A stretch of DNA of 5,623 bases from an uncultured Selenomonadales bacterium (GTDB taxonomy: Bacteria; Bacillota; Negativicutes; Selenomonadales; Selenomonadaceae): contig CAMJAZ010000141.1 of assembly GCA_946403735.1 (NCBI GenBank), positions 1 through 5,623 on the forward strand. Reading direction: 5' to 3'. The notes beneath the pieces are model-generated. The model was given only the letters and a program-made list of their open reading frames with translations, was not told where the DNA came from and made no database searches. This document shows positions 4,849 to 5,623 of the stretch, piece by piece; within the stretch, counting starts at the first letter, position 1, and each line of letters starts with the position of its first letter. Both the position numbers and the translations under genes were made by a program.

Positions 4849-5623
4849 ATGTCAAAATCTAAAGACGCTGAATTGATTCACGAAGCTGAACAAGCTTTCG
4901 ATAGAAAAAGACGTACTTTCGGACTTATCGCAGGACCAATTTTAGCTGTCTTAGTTTTAATTATTCCAATCGAAGGTTTAACGCTTGAAGCACACAAACT
5001 TTTAGCGATAATGACGCTTATCGCGCTGTGGTGGATAACTGAACCAGTACCAATTCCCGTTACTTCACTTTTGGGACCAACACTAGCCGTCGTGACAGGC
5101 GTTGTAACAATAGATAAAGCTTTTGCGCCATTCGCCAACTCAATGATTTTTCTTTTTATGGGCGGATTTATTTTAGCAAAGGCAATGATGACTCACGGAC
5201 TTGATAAAAGATTTTCGTACTGGATTTTATCGCGCAGTTGGGTAGGATCTAATCCGCGCAGAATTTTTTTAGCAATAGGACTTGCAACGGCGTTATGTTC
5301 TGGCTGGGTAAGTAACACGGCAACGGCAGCAATGATGTTTCCGATATGTTTAGGCTTGTTAAATTCCATCAAAGAAATGTTTGCGGCTAACGGACGTGAA
5401 ATTGAACTTTCAGAATACAAATATTCTACGGGCTTAATGTTGATGACGGCTTATTCGGCGTCAATCGGCGGCGTCTTGACACCGATAGGCACGCCTCCGA
5501 ATTTAATCATGATAGGATTTCTGTCGTCGATGGAAAACATTGAAATTTCGTTCTTCCAGTGGATGATTTGGGGCTTCGTCGCAATGGTTTTTTATTTCAT
5601 AATCGCTTACGTCGTGTTGTCGA
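4849..5623 (+). CDS. DASS (SLC13-type) sodium/anion or dicarboxylate carrier, N-terminal part (3' end outside window)
   Basis: The frame stays open from the ATG at 4849 to the window end, giving 258 residues, about half of a normal family member. Members move dicarboxylates, citrate or sulfate across the inner membrane, usually with sodium or in exchange for another carboxylate. A charged N-terminus (1-22) precedes hydrophobic segments at about 24-42, 50-64, 67-87, 97-113, 138-152, 158-172, 195-225 and 236-257. The first substrate/sodium motif SNT is present at 155-157 (SGWVSNTATAAMMFP), and the following family signature SIGGVLTPIGTPPNL is at 205-219. The second SNT motif would lie beyond the window. 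The gene starts 10 bp after larC with its ribosome binding site on the larC stop codon. The substrate cannot be read from this half; the LarC link makes a hydroxy-dicarboxylate such as malate or tartrate a reasonable guess. Confidence 0.9.
   Translation, partial: MSKSKDAELIHEAEQAFDRKRRTFGLIAGPILAVLVLIIPIEGLTLEAHKLLAIMTLIALWWITEPVPIPVTSLLGPTLAVVTGVVTIDKAFAPFANSMIFLFMGGFILAKAMMTHGLDKRFSYWILSRSWVGSNPRRIFLAIGLATALCSGWVSNTATAAMMFPICLGLLNSIKEMFAANGREIELSEYKYSTGLMLMTAYSASIGGVLTPIGTPPNLIMIGFLSSMENIEISFFQWMIWGFVAMVFYFIIAYVVLS

Overview
The window looks like a chromosomal segment of a diderm (outer-membrane-bearing) Firmicute, most likely a member of the Negativicutes such as a Selenomonas relative. 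This is inference from the gene set: a large calcium-binding-repeat (RTX-like) surface or secreted protein, an FtsX with a Firmicutes-type N-terminus beside a coiled-coil M23 peptidase, LarC, and a DASS carrier. The DNA is moderately AT-rich with many A/T runs and frequent GCG alanine codons. No sequence search was possible, so the taxonomy is tentative. All genes are on the + strand.

Positions 2-1126 hold the C-terminal 374 residues of an RTX-like protein whose start lies upstream of the window. The gap at 1127-1338 holds a heptanucleotide tandem repeat, a strong intrinsic terminator that closes this unit, and an extended -10 promoter that opens the next one. From 1339 the genes are ftsX (1339-2226), a secreted coiled-coil/M23 murein endopeptidase (2310-3542), larC (3606-4838) and the first 258 residues of a DASS (SLC13-type) anion/dicarboxylate carrier (4849-5623, cut by the window end). 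No convincing terminator lies between ftsX and the carrier, so all four may share one transcript. The larC stop codon sits inside the carrier's ribosome binding site.

There are two functional pairs. FtsX and the M23 protein form the FtsEX-EnvC type of division-linked peptidoglycan hydrolysis module. Here the hydrolase keeps all its catalytic residues and ftsE is not next to ftsX. LarC makes the nickel-pincer cofactor of LarA-type 2-hydroxyacid racemases/epimerases, and its coupling to a carboxylate carrier suggests import and racemisation of a hydroxy acid. A heptad repeat family (GTAGYNN) recurs in the gaps after the RTX gene and after ftsX, where its last unit supplies the ribosome binding site of the M23 gene. 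A possible single unit lies in a hairpin before larC. I found no CRISPR array, tRNA, rRNA, insertion sequence or defence system, and no convincing minus-strand gene.
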